This document shows, piece after piece, positions 23,801 to 32,346 of a DNA stretch of 64,000 nucleotides. Where the stretch lies: contig NC_092617.1 of assembly GCF_047663525.1 (NCBI RefSeq), positions 5,447,550 to 5,511,549 of the forward strand. The letters are read 5' to 3'. Position 1 is the first letter of the stretch, and each line of letters opens with the position of its first letter. The translations under genes were made by a program, and so were the position numbers. This DNA comes from Anas platyrhynchos. Lineage: Eukaryota; Chordata; Aves; Anseriformes; Anatidae. The notes under the pieces are model-generated. The model worked only from the letters and a program-made list of their open reading frames with translations, was not told where the DNA came from and ran no database searches.

Positions 23801-26111
23801 CCTTTACCCCCCCAAATCCCCCCTTTTCCCCCAAAACCCCACTTTTTCCCCTCAGAACCCACAGATTTTCCTCAAAAACCCCACTTTTTCCACCAAAATA
23901 ACCCAGATTTCCCTCAAAAATCCCACTTTTTCCCCTCAGAACCCCCATTTCCCCCCCCAAATCCCCCCATTTTTCCTCAAAAACCCCACTTTTCCCCTCA
24001 GAACCCCCCACTTTTCCCTCAAAAACCCCACTTTTTCCACCAAAAAACAACAAATTTCCATCAAAAATCCCAATTTTCCCGTCAGAACCCCCCTTTCCCC
24101 CCCCAACCCCCCCATTTTCCCCAAAATCCCCCCTTTTCCCCTCAGATCTCCCCCAAACCCCCCTTTTTCCCCCAAAATCATACTTCATACCTCAGAACCC
24201 TCACCTTTTCCTCAAAAACCCCACTTTTTCCCCTCAGATTTCGCCTCAAACCCCCCTTTTTCCCCTCAAATCCCCCCATTTTTCTTCAAAATCCCCACTT
24301 TTCCCCTCAGAACCCCCACTTTTCCCTCAAAAACCCCACTTTTTCCACCAAAAAAGAAAGACTTCCGTCAAAAATCCCACTTTCTCCCCTCAGAACCCCC
24401 AGATTTCCCTCAAAAATCATACTTTTCCCCTCAGAACCCCCACTTTTTCCTCAAAAACCCCACTTTTTCCCCCAAAAAAACACAAATTTCCATCAAAAAT
24501 CCCAATTTTCCCCTCAGAACCCCCCTTTCCCCCCCCCAAACCCCCCCATTTTTCCTCAAAAACCCCACTTTTCCCTCAAAAAAAACAATTTTTCCCTCAG
24601 ATTCCCCCTTTCTTCCCCCAAAACCCCACTTTTTCCCCTCAGAACCCCCAGATTTCCCTCAAAAACCCCACTTTTACCCCCAGAACCCCCCTTTCTCCCC
24701 TCAAAAACCCCACTTTTTCCACCAAAATAACCCAGATTTCCCTCAAAATTCACACTTTTTCCTCAGAAATCCCACTTTTTCCTCAAAACACCCACTTTTC
24801 TCCTCAGATTCCCCCTTTCTCCCCCCAAAACCCCACTTTTTCCCCTCAAAATCCCCAATTTCACCCCCAAATCCCCCATTTTTCTTCAAAAACCCCACTT
24901 TTCCCCTCAGAACCCCCTACTTTTCCCTCAAAAACCCCACTTTTTCCACCAAAAAAGAAAGATTTCCGTCAAAATTCCCACTTTCTCCCCTCAGAACCCC
25001 CAGATTTCCCTCAAAACCCCCCACTTTTTTCAACCAAAATAACCCAGATTTCCCTCAAACCCCCACTTTTTCCCCTCAAAATCCCCTTTTACCCCCCCCA
25101 AATACCCCCTTTTCCCCCAAAACCCCACTTTTTCTCCTCAGAACCCCCAGATTTCCCTCAAAAACCTCACTTTTTCCACCAAAATAACCCAGATTTCCCA
25201 CAAAAATCACACTTTTTCCCTCAGAATCCCCATTTTTCCCCCCAAATCCCCCCATTTTTCCTCAAAAAAAAAACACTTTTTCCTCAAAAAAAACACTTTT
25301 TCCCTCAGATTCCCCCTTTCTTCCCCCAAACCCCACTTCTCCCCCTCAGAACACCCAGATTTCTCTCAAAAATCCACTTTTTCCCTCAAAAAAACACTTT
25401 TTCCCCTCAGAACCCCCACTTTTTCCCCCCAAACCCCCCTTTTTCCCCAAAACCCCTAATTTCCCCCTCAGAACCCCCAGATTTTCCTCAAAAACCCCAC
25501 TTTTTCCACCAAGAAACCACAAATTTCCCTCAAAAATCCCAATTTTCCCCTCAGAATCCCCATTTCTCACCCCAAATCCCCCCATTTTCCCCCCAAAACC
25601 CCACTTTTTCCTCAAAAAAAAACCTTTTTCCCTCAGATTCCCATTTCTCCCCCCAAAACCCCACTTCTCCCCCTCAGAACCCCCAGTTTTCCCTCAAAAA
25701 TCCCATTTTTTCCCCAAAAAAAACCACTTTTTCCCTCAAAAAAACACTTTTTCCCCTCAGAACCCCCACTTTTCCCTCAAAACCCCCCACTTTCTCCACC
25801 AAAAACCCCCAGATTTCCCTCAAAAATCCCACTTTTCCCCTCAAAACCCCCACTTTTTCCACCAAAAAACCACAAACTTCCGTCAAAAACCCCACTTTTC
25901 CCCTCAGAACCCCCCCTTTTCCCCAAAATCCCCCCTTTTCCCCTCAGATTTCCCCCAAATTCGCCCCCCAACCCCCCCTTTTTCCCCCAAACCCCCCCAA
26001 TTCCCCCCCTTTTCCCCCCCCTTCCCCCGCCCCCCTCCTTTTTGCCCAAATCCCCCCTTTTTCGCCCCAAACCCCCCTCACCTCGCTGCCCTCCTCCCCG
26101 GGCTCCGCCAT
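2750..26111 (-). CDS. NDRG2: NDRG2, N-myc downstream-regulated gene 2 protein (14 coding exons)
   Basis: Member of the NDRG family: an alpha/beta-hydrolase fold without hydrolase activity, cytoplasmic, linked to growth control and stress signalling. Coding exons (minus, 5' to 3'): 26082-26111, 19001-19109, 18796-18916, 17051-17113, 14838-14898, 12714-12800, 10371-10427, 9362-9456, 6568-6612, 6392-6443, 6192-6239, 4332-4367, 3839-3890, 2750-2838. All phases agree and give about 314 residues. Diagnostic stretches are [76 protein letters not shown] and [11 protein letters not shown]. The nucleophile elbow has Gly where active hydrolases have Ser (near residue 118), as in the whole family. [14 protein letters not shown] and ILGHLF favour NDRG2 over NDRG1/3/4. 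The C-terminal SRSRTAS AKT/SGK-type site is present, but the usual C-terminal tail (human ends MEVSC) and part of the usual N-terminus are not seen. Introns are almost wholly tandem repeats. Confidence 0.93.
2855..3520. repeat. TTAAGCCACGCCCCCT array (NDRG2 intron 13)
   Basis: About 40 units of roughly 16 bp, alternating TAAGCCACGCCCCC and TTAAGCCCCGCCCC, with short CATTCATTCC interruptions. Units carry KLF-like GCCACGCCC and SP1-like CCGCCCC boxes. In the NDRG2 sense this reads GGGGCGGGGCTTAAGG, the same family and sense as the repeat of PIP4P1 intron 1. Confidence 0.9.
3532..3815. promoter_or_regulatory. Cluster of eight CRE palindromes in NDRG2 intron 13
   Basis: TGACGTCA occurs at 3532, 3580, 3622, 3634, 3646, 3768, 3787 and 3808. 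This octamer is the consensus cAMP-response element bound by CREB/ATF. Three copies at 3622-3653 are spaced exactly 12 bp apart. The cluster also holds an AAACATGGCGG stretch (minus, near 3680-3690) resembling a YY1 site. It could be an internal CpG-island promoter or enhancer, or only repeat expansion. Confidence 0.7.
3839..3890 (-). CDS. NDRG2: NDRG2 coding exon 13
   Basis: Acceptor CCGCAG, coding [17 protein letters not shown], donor GTGAGC, phase 0 in and 1 out. Nearly identical to the matching human NDRG2 segment ([17 protein letters not shown]). Confidence 0.95.
3900..4331. repeat. TGACCTTTGACC (DR1-type) array in NDRG2 intron 12
   Basis: About ten copies of TGACCTTTGACC with related GTGACCCC units and two GAGCCCCGCCCCC inserts. 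The reverse complement is RGGTCAAAGGTCA, a DR1 nuclear-receptor element (RXR, HNF4, PPAR-RXR). The copy at 4316-4328 is a perfect AGGTCA-A-AGGTCA and abuts the exon 12 donor, whose own sequence GTGAGGTCAAAG resembles the unit. Confidence 0.85.
4332..4367 (-). CDS. NDRG2: NDRG2 coding exon 12
   Basis: A 36-base exon, [12 protein letters not shown], between acceptor GTTGCAG and donor GTGAGG, phase 0 on both sides. Human has MADSGGQPQLTQ at this place. Confidence 0.93.
4390..5760. repeat. GATTTGGGGT minisatellite array, copy B (NDRG2 intron 11)
   Basis: Same degenerate 10-11 bp G-rich units as at 1-1535, with near-identical tracts of GGTGATTTGG repeated up to seven times around 5190-5270. In the NDRG2 transcript it is C-rich (CCCCAAATCACC). 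No coding exon was found inside. Confidence 0.9.
5766..6191. repeat. Duplicated module B (NDRG2 intron 11)
   Basis: Second copy of the module at 1541-1965: the same GATGGGAATTTTGGAAG lead-in and then CCCCAAAACGGCCTCCC units of about 20 bp. It runs up to the donor side of exon 11. The shared array-plus-module order in both copies shows a block duplication of about 1.8 kb. Confidence 0.85.
6192..6239 (-). CDS. NDRG2: NDRG2 coding exon 11
   Basis: Sixteen codons, [16 protein letters not shown], phase 0 on both sides. Acceptor ATATAAG, donor GTTCGG (a weak donor). Human has [16 protein letters not shown]. Confidence 0.93.
6240..6391. promoter_or_regulatory. NDRG2 intron 10: CRE-bearing GC-rich repeat
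   Basis: Three units of about 31 bp of the type GAGGCCACGCCCCCCTCTG followed by TGACGTCA, with CREs at 6295, 6326 and 6358. The module resembles the 3760-3815 part of intron 13, where GGCCACGCCCCCC also precedes a CRE. Confidence 0.65.
6392..6443 (-). CDS. NDRG2: NDRG2 coding exon 10
   Basis: Codes for [17 protein letters not shown] after a split Arg codon; acceptor CCCCAG, donor GTGAGG, phase 2 in and 0 out. [11 protein letters not shown] is an NDRG family signature. Confidence 0.95.
6444..6567. repeat. NDRG2 intron 9: GGGGTCAA repeat with DR1 sites
   Basis: Short intron of GGGGTCAA units. GGGTCAAAGGTCA occurs twice (near 6473 and 6526), the same DR1 motif as in intron 12 but on the plus strand here. 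Confidence 0.7.
6568..6612 (-). CDS. NDRG2: NDRG2 coding exon 9
   Basis: Codes for [14 protein letters not shown] with split codons at both ends (Ser from exon 8, Arg into exon 10). Acceptor CCCACAG, donor GTGAGC. Human has RRDLNFERGGDITLR. Confidence 0.9.
6635..8000. repeat. CAGTATGGAC decamer array (NDRG2 intron 8)
   Basis: About 135 units of exactly 10 bp, variants of CAGTATGGAC, CAGTATAAAC, CAGTACAGAC and CAGTACACAC. Long open frames read [14 protein letters not shown] peptides on one strand and YWFILV-type on the other. These are repeat translations, not a protein. Confidence 0.95.
8001..9361. repeat. CCCAGTAACCTC array (NDRG2 intron 8, donor-proximal part)
   Basis: Units of about 10-11 bp (TCCCAGTAACC, TCCCAGTACA) with higher-order repetition of about 310-340 bp; compare 8580-8900 with 8900-9190. 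In the NDRG2 sense it is ACTGGGAGGTTACTGGGAGG. It runs straight into the exon 8 donor, which is GTACTGGGAG and so cannot be told from the array unit. Confidence 0.92.
9362..9456 (-). CDS. NDRG2: NDRG2 coding exon 8
   Basis: Codes for [19 protein letters not shown] and on to PLLWAMYN, with a split Ser codon at the end. Acceptor TGCGGCAG, donor GTACTG. The EEL start and WxxYN end match the family; the middle is divergent and Ala/Pro rich. Confidence 0.88.
9457..10370. repeat. CCCAGTTACCCC array (NDRG2 intron 7)
   Basis: Units of about 10 bp (CTCCCAGTTACC, CCCAGTCACCC) filling the intron completely. In sense it is GGTAACTGGGAG. The exon 7 donor GTACTGGGGG is array-like. Confidence 0.92.
10371..10427 (-). 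CDS. NDRG2: NDRG2 coding exon 7
   Basis: Nineteen codons, [19 protein letters not shown], phase 0 on both sides; acceptor CCCCAG, donor GTACTG. Human has LTGLTSSIPEMILGHLFSQ. Confidence 0.94.
10450..12713. repeat. CCATAGGGACC and CTATAGGGGA arrays (NDRG2 intron 6)
   Basis: From 10450 to about 11650 the unit is ATAGGGACCC alternating with ATGGGATCC, rich in GGATCC. From about 11650 to 12560 it is CTATAGGGGA (10 bp) with GGAACCTGGGGCC inserts, ending in GGGTCTATAGGG next to exon 6. No exon is found inside. Confidence 0.9.
12714..12800 (-). CDS. NDRG2: NDRG2 coding exon 6
   Basis: Twenty-nine codons from [17 protein letters not shown] to the signature [11 protein letters not shown], phase 0 on both sides. 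Acceptor CCCGCAG, donor GTGGGA. This is the best conserved exon of the gene and identifies NDRG2. Confidence 0.97.
12820..14837. repeat. AAACCCCACTAAA and CCCCATAACC arrays (NDRG2 intron 5)
   Basis: From 12820 to about 14150 the units are AAACCCCACTAAAGAA or AAACCCCACTGAA. From about 14190 to 14830 they are CCCCATAACCCCCC with GACC insertions. In sense the second part is GGGGTTATGGGGTC, G-rich and G-quadruplex prone. Confidence 0.9.
14838..14898 (-). CDS. NDRG2: NDRG2 coding exon 5
   Basis: Codes for [20 protein letters not shown] after a split Asn codon; acceptor CATAACAG, donor GTGAGT. It contains the degenerate nucleophile elbow GVGAG, with Gly in place of the catalytic Ser of true hydrolases. 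Confidence 0.95.
14940..17050. repeat. TTATAGGGCC decamer array (NDRG2 intron 4)
   Basis: About 200 units of 10-11 bp (CTTATAGGGC, CTTATAATGC, GTCATTATAG, GTCGTTATAG) with higher-order units. A roughly 120-bp block repeats almost perfectly three times between 15770 and 16120, and an 86-bp block four times between 16150 and 16430. Confidence 0.95.
17051..17113 (-). CDS. NDRG2: NDRG2 coding exon 4
   Basis: Codes for [20 protein letters not shown], flanked by split Gly and Asn codons; acceptor CCCGCAG, donor GTGAGC. Human has [20 protein letters not shown]. Confidence 0.96.
17120..18795. repeat. TTTAATAGGGCCGGGGGG array (NDRG2 intron 3)
   Basis: Units of about 20-23 bp alternating GGGGCTCAATGGGGTCGA and GGGGTTTAATAGGGCC. 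C-rich in the gene's sense. Open frames of [12 protein letters not shown] repeats are not genes. Confidence 0.92.
18796..18916 (-). CDS. NDRG2: NDRG2 coding exon 3
   Basis: Codes for [19 protein letters not shown] and on through [16 protein letters not shown], with split codons at both ends. Acceptor CCCCAG, donor GTCTGT (weak). [10 protein letters not shown] is typical of NDRG2 rather than its paralogues. Exon 2 lies only 84 bases away. Confidence 0.94.
19001..19109 (-). CDS. NDRG2: NDRG2 coding exon 2
   Basis: Codes for [18 protein letters not shown] and on to [13 protein letters not shown]; acceptor CGTCAG, donor GTGAGT, phase 0 in and 1 out. Human has SVETPYGSVTFTVYGTPKP then RPAILTYHDVGLN. 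Confidence 0.93.
19210..22330. repeat. CCCATTTGGCCCCAAAATTG array (NDRG2 intron 1)
   Basis: Units of about 20-22 bp, variants of CATTTGGCCCCAAAATTGCC and CACTTTTCCCTCAAAAATCG, with higher-order blocks (for example 19850-20040 recurs at 21370-21560). Open frames of up to 339 residues ([13 protein letters not shown] type) are stop-poor repeat translation. Confidence 0.93.
22331..26081. repeat. CACTTTTCCCCTCAGAACCC array (NDRG2 intron 1, 5' part)
   Basis: Units of about 19-23 bp such as CACTTTTTCCCCTCAGAACC and CAGATTTCCCTCAAAAATCC. In sense it is purine-rich (GGGGTTCTGAGGGGAAAA). Opposite strands carry polypurine and polypyrimidine, which may favour triplex formation. No additional N-terminal NDRG2 exon was recognised in this 7 kb intron. 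Confidence 0.92.
26082..26111 (-). CDS. NDRG2: NDRG2 coding exon 1
   Basis: ATG at 26111 in CAAGATGGCGGAG (Kozak-compatible and a YY1 consensus), coding [10 protein letters not shown], donor GTGAGG, phase 0, which joins in frame with exon 2. It is shorter than the human N-terminus (MAELQEVQITEEKPLLPG and on). Either the bird N-terminus is short or a small exon in the 7 kb intron is missed. Assignment rests on the MAE start, phase and promoter context. Confidence 0.65.
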
Positions 26112-26403
26112 CTTGGGGTCACGACGCGATTTGGGGAGGGGGGGGGAGGGGTCACGACCTCTGACGTCACCCCCTCTGACGTCACGCCCCCCTCCCCGCC
26201 GCCGCCATTTTGAAGCGGGGGGGGGGGGGGCGTTAATTAACAGCCGGGCGTTAATTAACGAAGGGGGGGGCGACCCCAAAACCCACGGGGGGGTAGAAAA
26301 ACGCCCGGAGATTCCCCCCCAGCTCTTTTTGGGTCCATTTAGGGCATTTTTGGGGTATTTTTAAGGCGTTTTCCCCCCCCCCCCCCCTCCACCTTCACTT
26401 GCC

Positions 26404-26438
<35 letters not shown>

Positions 26439-26460
26439 AGGGGCGGTGACGTCACGGGGG
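26112..26460 (-). promoter_or_regulatory. NDRG2 promoter region
   Basis: CpG-rich, non-repetitive. It holds CREs (TGACGTCA) at 26162, 26177 and 26447, a CAAAATGGCGGC YY1-like box near 26200-26215, two GTTAATTAAC palindromes at 26232 and 26250 (HNF1 or homeodomain-like), and a C15 run (26373-26387) facing a G28 run (26411-26438). This is the expected TSS area just upstream of the NDRG2 ATG. Confidence 0.65.
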
Positions 26461-26489
26461 GGACCCAAAAAGGGGGGTCCCGAGGGCCG

Positions 26490-27770
26490 GGGGGGGGCCC
26501 TATAGGGGGCTGGGGGGGCCTATGGGGGCCCTATAGGGGCTATGGGGGCCCTATAGGGCCGGGGGGGGGGGCACGGCCCTATAAGGACCCCCCGACCCTA
26601 TAGGGCCCTATAGGAACTATAGGGACCCCCCGACCCTATAGGGCCCCATAGGATCCATAGGGGACCCCCTGACCCTATAGGGCCCTATAGGAACTATAGG
26701 GACCCCCCCGACCCTATAGGGCCCCATAGGACCCATAGGGGACCCCCCCACCCTATAGGGCCCTATAGGAACTATAGGGCCCCCCCCCTACCCTATAGGG
26801 CCCCATAGGACCCATAGGGACCCCCCCACCCTATAGGGCCCTATAGGAACTATAGGGACCCCCCCCGACCCTATAGGGCCCCATAGGGGACCCAAGGCCC
26901 TATAAGGACCCCCCCGGGCCCTATAGGGCCCCATAGGGTCTATAAGGACCCCCCAGGCCCTATGGGGTCCATAGGGACTCAGGGCCCTATAAGGACCCCC
27001 CCAGACCCTATAGGGCCCCATAGGGTCTATAAGGACCCCCCCTGGCCCTATAGGGCCCTATGGGGTCCATAGGGACTCAGGGCCCTATAAGGAGCCCCCC
27101 AGACCCTATAGGTCCCTATAGGGTCTATAAGGACCCCCCCGGCCCTATAGGAACTATAGGGGTCTCAGGACCCTATAGGATCCATAGGGGATCCCCGGAC
27201 CCTATAGGGACCCCCCTGTACCTATAGGGTCCATAGGGGACTCAGGGCCCTATAAGGACCCCATAGGGCCCTATAGGGACTACTGGGGACTCAGGGTCCC
27301 ATAGGGGACCCCCAGCCCTATGAGGACCCCCCAGACCCTATAGGGCCCCATAGAATCCATAGGGGATCCCTGGACCCTATAGGGACCCCCCCGTACCTAT
27401 AGGGTCCATAGGGGACTCACGGCCCTATAAGGACCCCCCCGACCCTATAGCCCCCCCCTGTGCCCCTATAGGACCCCCATGACCCTATAAGACCCCCCCA
27501 CTTCCCTATAGCCCCCCCGTGCCCCTATACGACCCCCATGACCCTATAGGACCCCCCCCCCGACCCCCCTGACCCTATAGGACCCCCCTGACCCTATAGG
27601 ACCCCCATGACCCTATAAGACCCACATGACCCCCGTGACCCTATAGGGCCCCCCCCGACCCCCATGACCCTATAGGACCCCCATGACCCTATAGGACCCC
27701 CCCATGACCCTATAGGGCCCCCATGACCCTATAGGGCCCCCCCCGCCCCTATAGAACCCCCCAGCAGGGC
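26490..27770. repeat. GACCCTATAGGGCCCCATAG array (intergenic)
   Basis: Units of roughly 20 bp around the palindromic CCCTATAGGG, decaying rightwards to CCCCCATGACCCTATAGGAC. Lies between the NDRG2 promoter and the AT-rich island. No gene is seen. Confidence 0.9.
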
Positions 27771-27774
27771 CCCC

Positions 27775-28235
27775 TCGTTAGGAGCCCCGCCCCTCCCCCA
27801 CCCCGCTAATTAACGCCTCCGCTAACGAGCCGCGCCCTCAATGCCCCTCCCCCACCCCCCACGGCGACGCCCACGGCCTCATTTGCATAATCGCGCTCTT
27901 TAATGAGGGCTCTTAATTAATTAATTAATTAGTGACGCCTAATTAAGGAACCGCGCCTAATTGCGGAGTTTCAACCTAATTAAGGAGCTGCGCCTAATTA
28001 ATTCGGTCCTCCTAATTAACCGGGGGAGGGGGATGGGATTGGGGGGGGGGGGGGGGAGGCTGGGAGCTAATTAATTAATTAGGGATTAATAATTAGGGGA
28101 TTAATTAGGGATTAATTAGGAATTAATTAGGAATTAATTAGGCACACGGCGTTAATTGGGGGCTGGGGGAGGGGTGATTAATGCCCGGTGTTAATGAGGA
28201 GGGGGGGGGCTGCGGGGGGGGGGGTCCCGGGGGGC
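27775..28235. other. AT-rich island with TTAATTAA clusters (intergenic)
   Basis: Mostly non-tandem sequence with many TAATTA cores, including TTAATTAATTAATTAATTAG near 27932 and a series of GGATTAATTAG units at 28070-28140. TAATTA is the homeodomain core. It differs sharply from the surrounding GC-rich arrays. It may be regulatory or simply older unique sequence. Confidence 0.5.
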
Positions 28236-28239
28236 GATG

Positions 28240-30360
28240 TGGGATTGGAACCGGATTAAATCCGGATTGACATGGGGTGGACATGGGGTGGAATCCGGAT
28301 TAAATCCGGATTAACACGGGATTAAATCCGGATTAACACGGGATTAACATGGGGTGGAATCTGGATTGACTCCAGATTAAATCCGGATTAACACGGGATT
28401 AAATCTGGATTAACACGGGGTTGACACGGGATTGAATCTGGATTGACACCGGATTAAATCCGGATTGACACGGGATTAAATCTGGATTAACGTGGGGTGG
28501 ACATGGGGTGGAATCTGGATTGACTCCGGATTGACACGGGATTAAATCCGGATTGACACGGGATTAAATCCGGATTAACATGGGGTTGACACGGGACTGA
28601 ATCTGGATTGGCACCGGGATTAAATCCTGATTAACAGGGGATTAACATGGGGTGGAATCTGGATTGACACGGGATTAAATCCGGATTAACATGGGGTTGA
28701 CATGGGGTGGAATCCGGATTGACACGGGATTAAATCCGGATTAACATGGGGTGGACATGGGGTGGAATCCGGATTGACACGGGATTAAATCCGGATTAAC
28801 ATGGGGTTGGCATGGGATTAAATCCGGATTAACGTGGGATTGACATGGAGAGGAATCCGGATTGACTCCAGATTGACACCGGATTGGCACTGGATTAACC
28901 TGGGATTGGCACGGATTAGCACAGGGTGGAATCTGGATTGACACCGGATTGACACGGGATTGAATCTGGATTAAAACAGAATTGACACAGGATTAATGTG
29001 GGGTGGAATCTGGATTGACACGGGATTAACACGGGATTGAATCTGGATTAACATGGGATTGACACAGGATTGAACCAGGATTGAATCCGGATTGAGACGG
29101 GATTGACACCGGGTGGAATCTGGATTGACACGGGATTAACACGGGATGGACACGGGACTGAATCTGGATTAACACGGGATTGACACAGGATTGAACCAGG
29201 ATTGAATCCGGATTGACACGGGATTGGCACAGGATTGAATCTGGATTAACACGGGATTAACATGCGGTAGAATCTGGATTAACATGGGATTGACACGGGA
29301 TTAACACAGGACAGAATCTGGATTAACACGGGATTGACACAGGACTGAATCTGGATTAAAGTGGGGGTGACACGGGATTGACACAGGACTCAATCTGGAT
29401 TATCACGGAATGTAAACCGGATTAACATGGATTGTAATCTGGATTAACATGGAATGTAATCCGGATTAACATGGAATGTAATCTGGATTAACATGGGACG
29501 TAATCTGGATTAACATGGAATGTAATCCGGATTAACACAGCATTGACACGGGGTAGAATCGGGATTAACATGGGATTGACACGGGATTGAATCTGGATTA
29601 ACATGGGATTAACACAGGACAGAATCTGGATTAACACGGAATGTAAACCGGATTAACATGGAATGTAATCTGGATTAGCATGGAATTTAATCCGGATTAA
29701 CATGGAACGTAATCTGGATTAACACGGAATGTAAACCAGATTAACACGGAATGTAAACCGGATTAACATGGACTGTAATCTGGATTAACATGAAATGTAA
29801 TCTGGATTAACACAGAATGTAATCCGGATTAACACGGAATGTAATCTGGATTAACACGGAATGTAAACCGGATTAACATGCATTATAATCTGGATTAACA
29901 TGGGATGTAAACCGGATTAACACAGAAGGTAATCTGGATTAACACAGAATGTAATCCGGATTAACATGGATTGGAATCTGGATTAACATGGGACGTAATC
30001 CGGATTAACGTGGAATATAATCCGGATTAACACAGCATTGACACGGGGTAGAATCGGGATTAACACGGGATTGACATGGGATTAACACGGGATCGACACG
30101 GGGATTCAATCCGGATTAACACAGGATTAACACAGGAGTGACACGGGATGAACACGGGACCGACACGTAAGGAACATGCTACAAACATGCTACCGACATG
30201 GGTTAACATGCGACCGACATGCGATCAACACAGGATTAAACCGGGCAGGACACGGGATTAACATGCACCAACATGGGATGAACACGGGATGAACACAGGA
30301 TTAACACGGGACGAACATAGGATGAACATGGGATGAACACGGGATGAAGGCCCGACACAC
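28240..30360. repeat. GGATTAACACGGGATTGACA decamer array (PNP 3' flank)
   Basis: About 210 units of 10 bp: GGATTAACAC, GGATTGACAC, GGATTAAATC, with GGAATGTAATCT variants from 29400. No PNP poly(A) signal (AATAAA) was seen in it. Confidence 0.93.
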
Positions 30361-30369
30361 TAACAACAT

Positions 30370-32090
30370 GTGTCCGTCCTCCCAGCATGCAGTGGCCGCG
30401 GGGCCGTGTCCGTAGCGTGTTCTCCGTGTCCTTAGCGTGTTGCCGTCCCGTGGCCCTTACCCTGTGGGCGTCCTTAGCGTGTTCTTAGCATGTTGGGATC
30501 CCAGGCGTGTTCTCCTTAGCGTGTTGGGATCCTTAGCGTGTTCTTAGCGTGTTGTAATCCCACACGTGACATCCTTAGCGTGTTCTCCTTAGCGTGTTGG
30601 AATCCTTAGCATGTTCTTAGCATGTTGTAATCCTTAGCATGTTGTGCTCCTTAGCGTGTCCTTAGCATGTTGTAATCCTTAGCGTGTTCTCCGTAGCATG
30701 TTGTAATCCTTAGCGTGTCCTTAGCATGTTGTAATCCTTAGCGTGTTCTCCTTCGCGTGTCCTTAGCGTGTTGCAGCCCTTGGCATGTCGCCGCCCTTAG
30801 CGTGTCCGACCCATGTCCCCACCACCCTTAGCATGTCCTAAACATGTCCTAGTCACCCTTAGCGTGTTCTATGTATGTTCTGGTCCCCCTTAGCATGTTC
30901 TACCCATGTTATAACCGTTATCATGTCCTACCCATGTTATAATGCCCCTTAGCATGTCCTACACATGTTCTGGTCCCCCTTAGCATGTCCTACCCATGTC
31001 AACACCCTTAGCATGTCCTTCTCATGTCCTACCCATGTCATAGTCCCCCTAGCGTGTCCTACATATGTCATAGTCCCCCTTAGCATGTCCTACCCATGTC
31101 ACCACCCTTAGCATGTCCTATGTATGTTATGGTCCCCCTTAGCATGTCTTACCCATGTCATAGTCCCCCTTAGCATGTCCTACACATGTCCCCACCCTTA
31201 GCATGTCCTACCCATGTTATAACCGTTACCATGCCCTATACATGTTAGAGTCACCCTTAGCATGTCCTACCCATGTCCTACCCATGTCATAGTCCCCCTT
31301 AGCATGTCCTATGTACGTTATGGTCCCCCTTAGCATGTCCTACACATGTTCTGGTCCCCCTTAGCATGTCCTACCCACGTGACTACCCTTAGCATGTCCT
31401 ATGTATGTTATGGTCCCCTTTAGCATGTCCTACCCATGTCACCACCCTTAGCATGTCCTATATATGTTCTAGTCCCCCTTAGCATGTCCTACCCATGTCA
31501 TGGTCCCCCTTAGCGTGTCCTACACATGTTATAACCGTTACCATGCCCTGTACATGTCATAGTCCCCCTTAGCGTGTCCTACCCATGTCCTGCTCCCCCT
31601 TAGCATGTCCTATGTATGTTATGGTCCCCCTTAGCATGTCCTACCCATGTCACTACCCTTAGCATGTCCTATATATGTTCTAGTCCCCCTTAGCATGTCC
31701 TACCCATGTCCTACCCATGTCCCCACCCTTAGCATGTCCTACCCATGTCCTGGTCCCCCTTAGCATGTCCTATGTATGTCATGGTCCCCCTTAGCATGTC
31801 CTATCCACGTCATAGTCATCCTTAGCGTGTCCTAAACATGTCCTGGTCCCCCTTAGCATGTCCTACCCATGTCCCCACCCTTAGCATGCCCTAAACATGT
31901 TACAGTCCCCCTTAGCATGTCCTACCCATGTCACCACCCTTAGCATGTCCTTCCCATGTCCTATGTATGTTATGGTCCCCCTTAGCATGTCCTATACATG
32001 TCATAGTCCCCCTTAGCGTGTCTTACCCATGTCATGGTCCCCCTTAGCGTGTCCTCCCCATGTCCTGCTCCCCCTTAGCGTGTCCCCGCG
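30370..32090. repeat. CTTAGCATGTCCTACCCATG array (PNP 3' flank)
   Basis: Units of about 10 bp grouped in roughly 30 bp (CTTAGCATGTCC, TACCCATGTC, ATAGTCCCC). It reaches to within about 25 bp of the PNP stop codon. On the other side of exon 6 the array GGACACGCTAAG is its reverse complement. Confidence 0.93.
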
Positions 32091-32113
32091 TCCCCCCGCC
32101 CCTTACCCCCCGC

Positions 32114-32346
32114 TCACGCGTGTCCCCCCGCGTCCAGGCGCGGCGCCAGGCGTGCCAGCAGCTCCCGCAGGTGCCGGGCCCCGGCCCCCGCCGCCTCCAG
32201 CACCTCCTGGTGCCCGGCCGGGGGGTCCTGGGGGGCCGGGCCCCCGTCCTCGGGGGGCAGCGGGGCCGCGTTGGTGATCAGCGACAGCCCCAGCACACGC
32301 AGCCCGCAGTGCCGCGCCGCCACCGCCTCCGCCACCGTGCTCATGC
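32114..32346 (-). CDS. PNP: PNP coding exon 6 (last)
   Basis: Acceptor TTTCGCAG, split Gly, then MSTVAEAVAARHCGLRVLG and on; it contains LITN and GHQEVLEAA and ends RLDAGGHA with TGA at 32114-32116. The region after LITN is Pro/Gly rich and longer than in human. Three copies of this exon's acceptor and first bases lie upstream in intron 5. Confidence 0.96.

Noticed and set aside
19382..25187. 320-494 residue plus-strand Pro/Lys/Phe-rich frames
   Set aside because: Antisense to NDRG2 intron 1 and composed of 20-22 bp repeats; no homology recognised.
28240..32113. PNP poly(A) signal
   Set aside because: No AATAAA seen on the minus strand downstream of the stop. A single ATTAAA near 29686-29691 sits inside a minisatellite 2.4 kb away and is not convincing.
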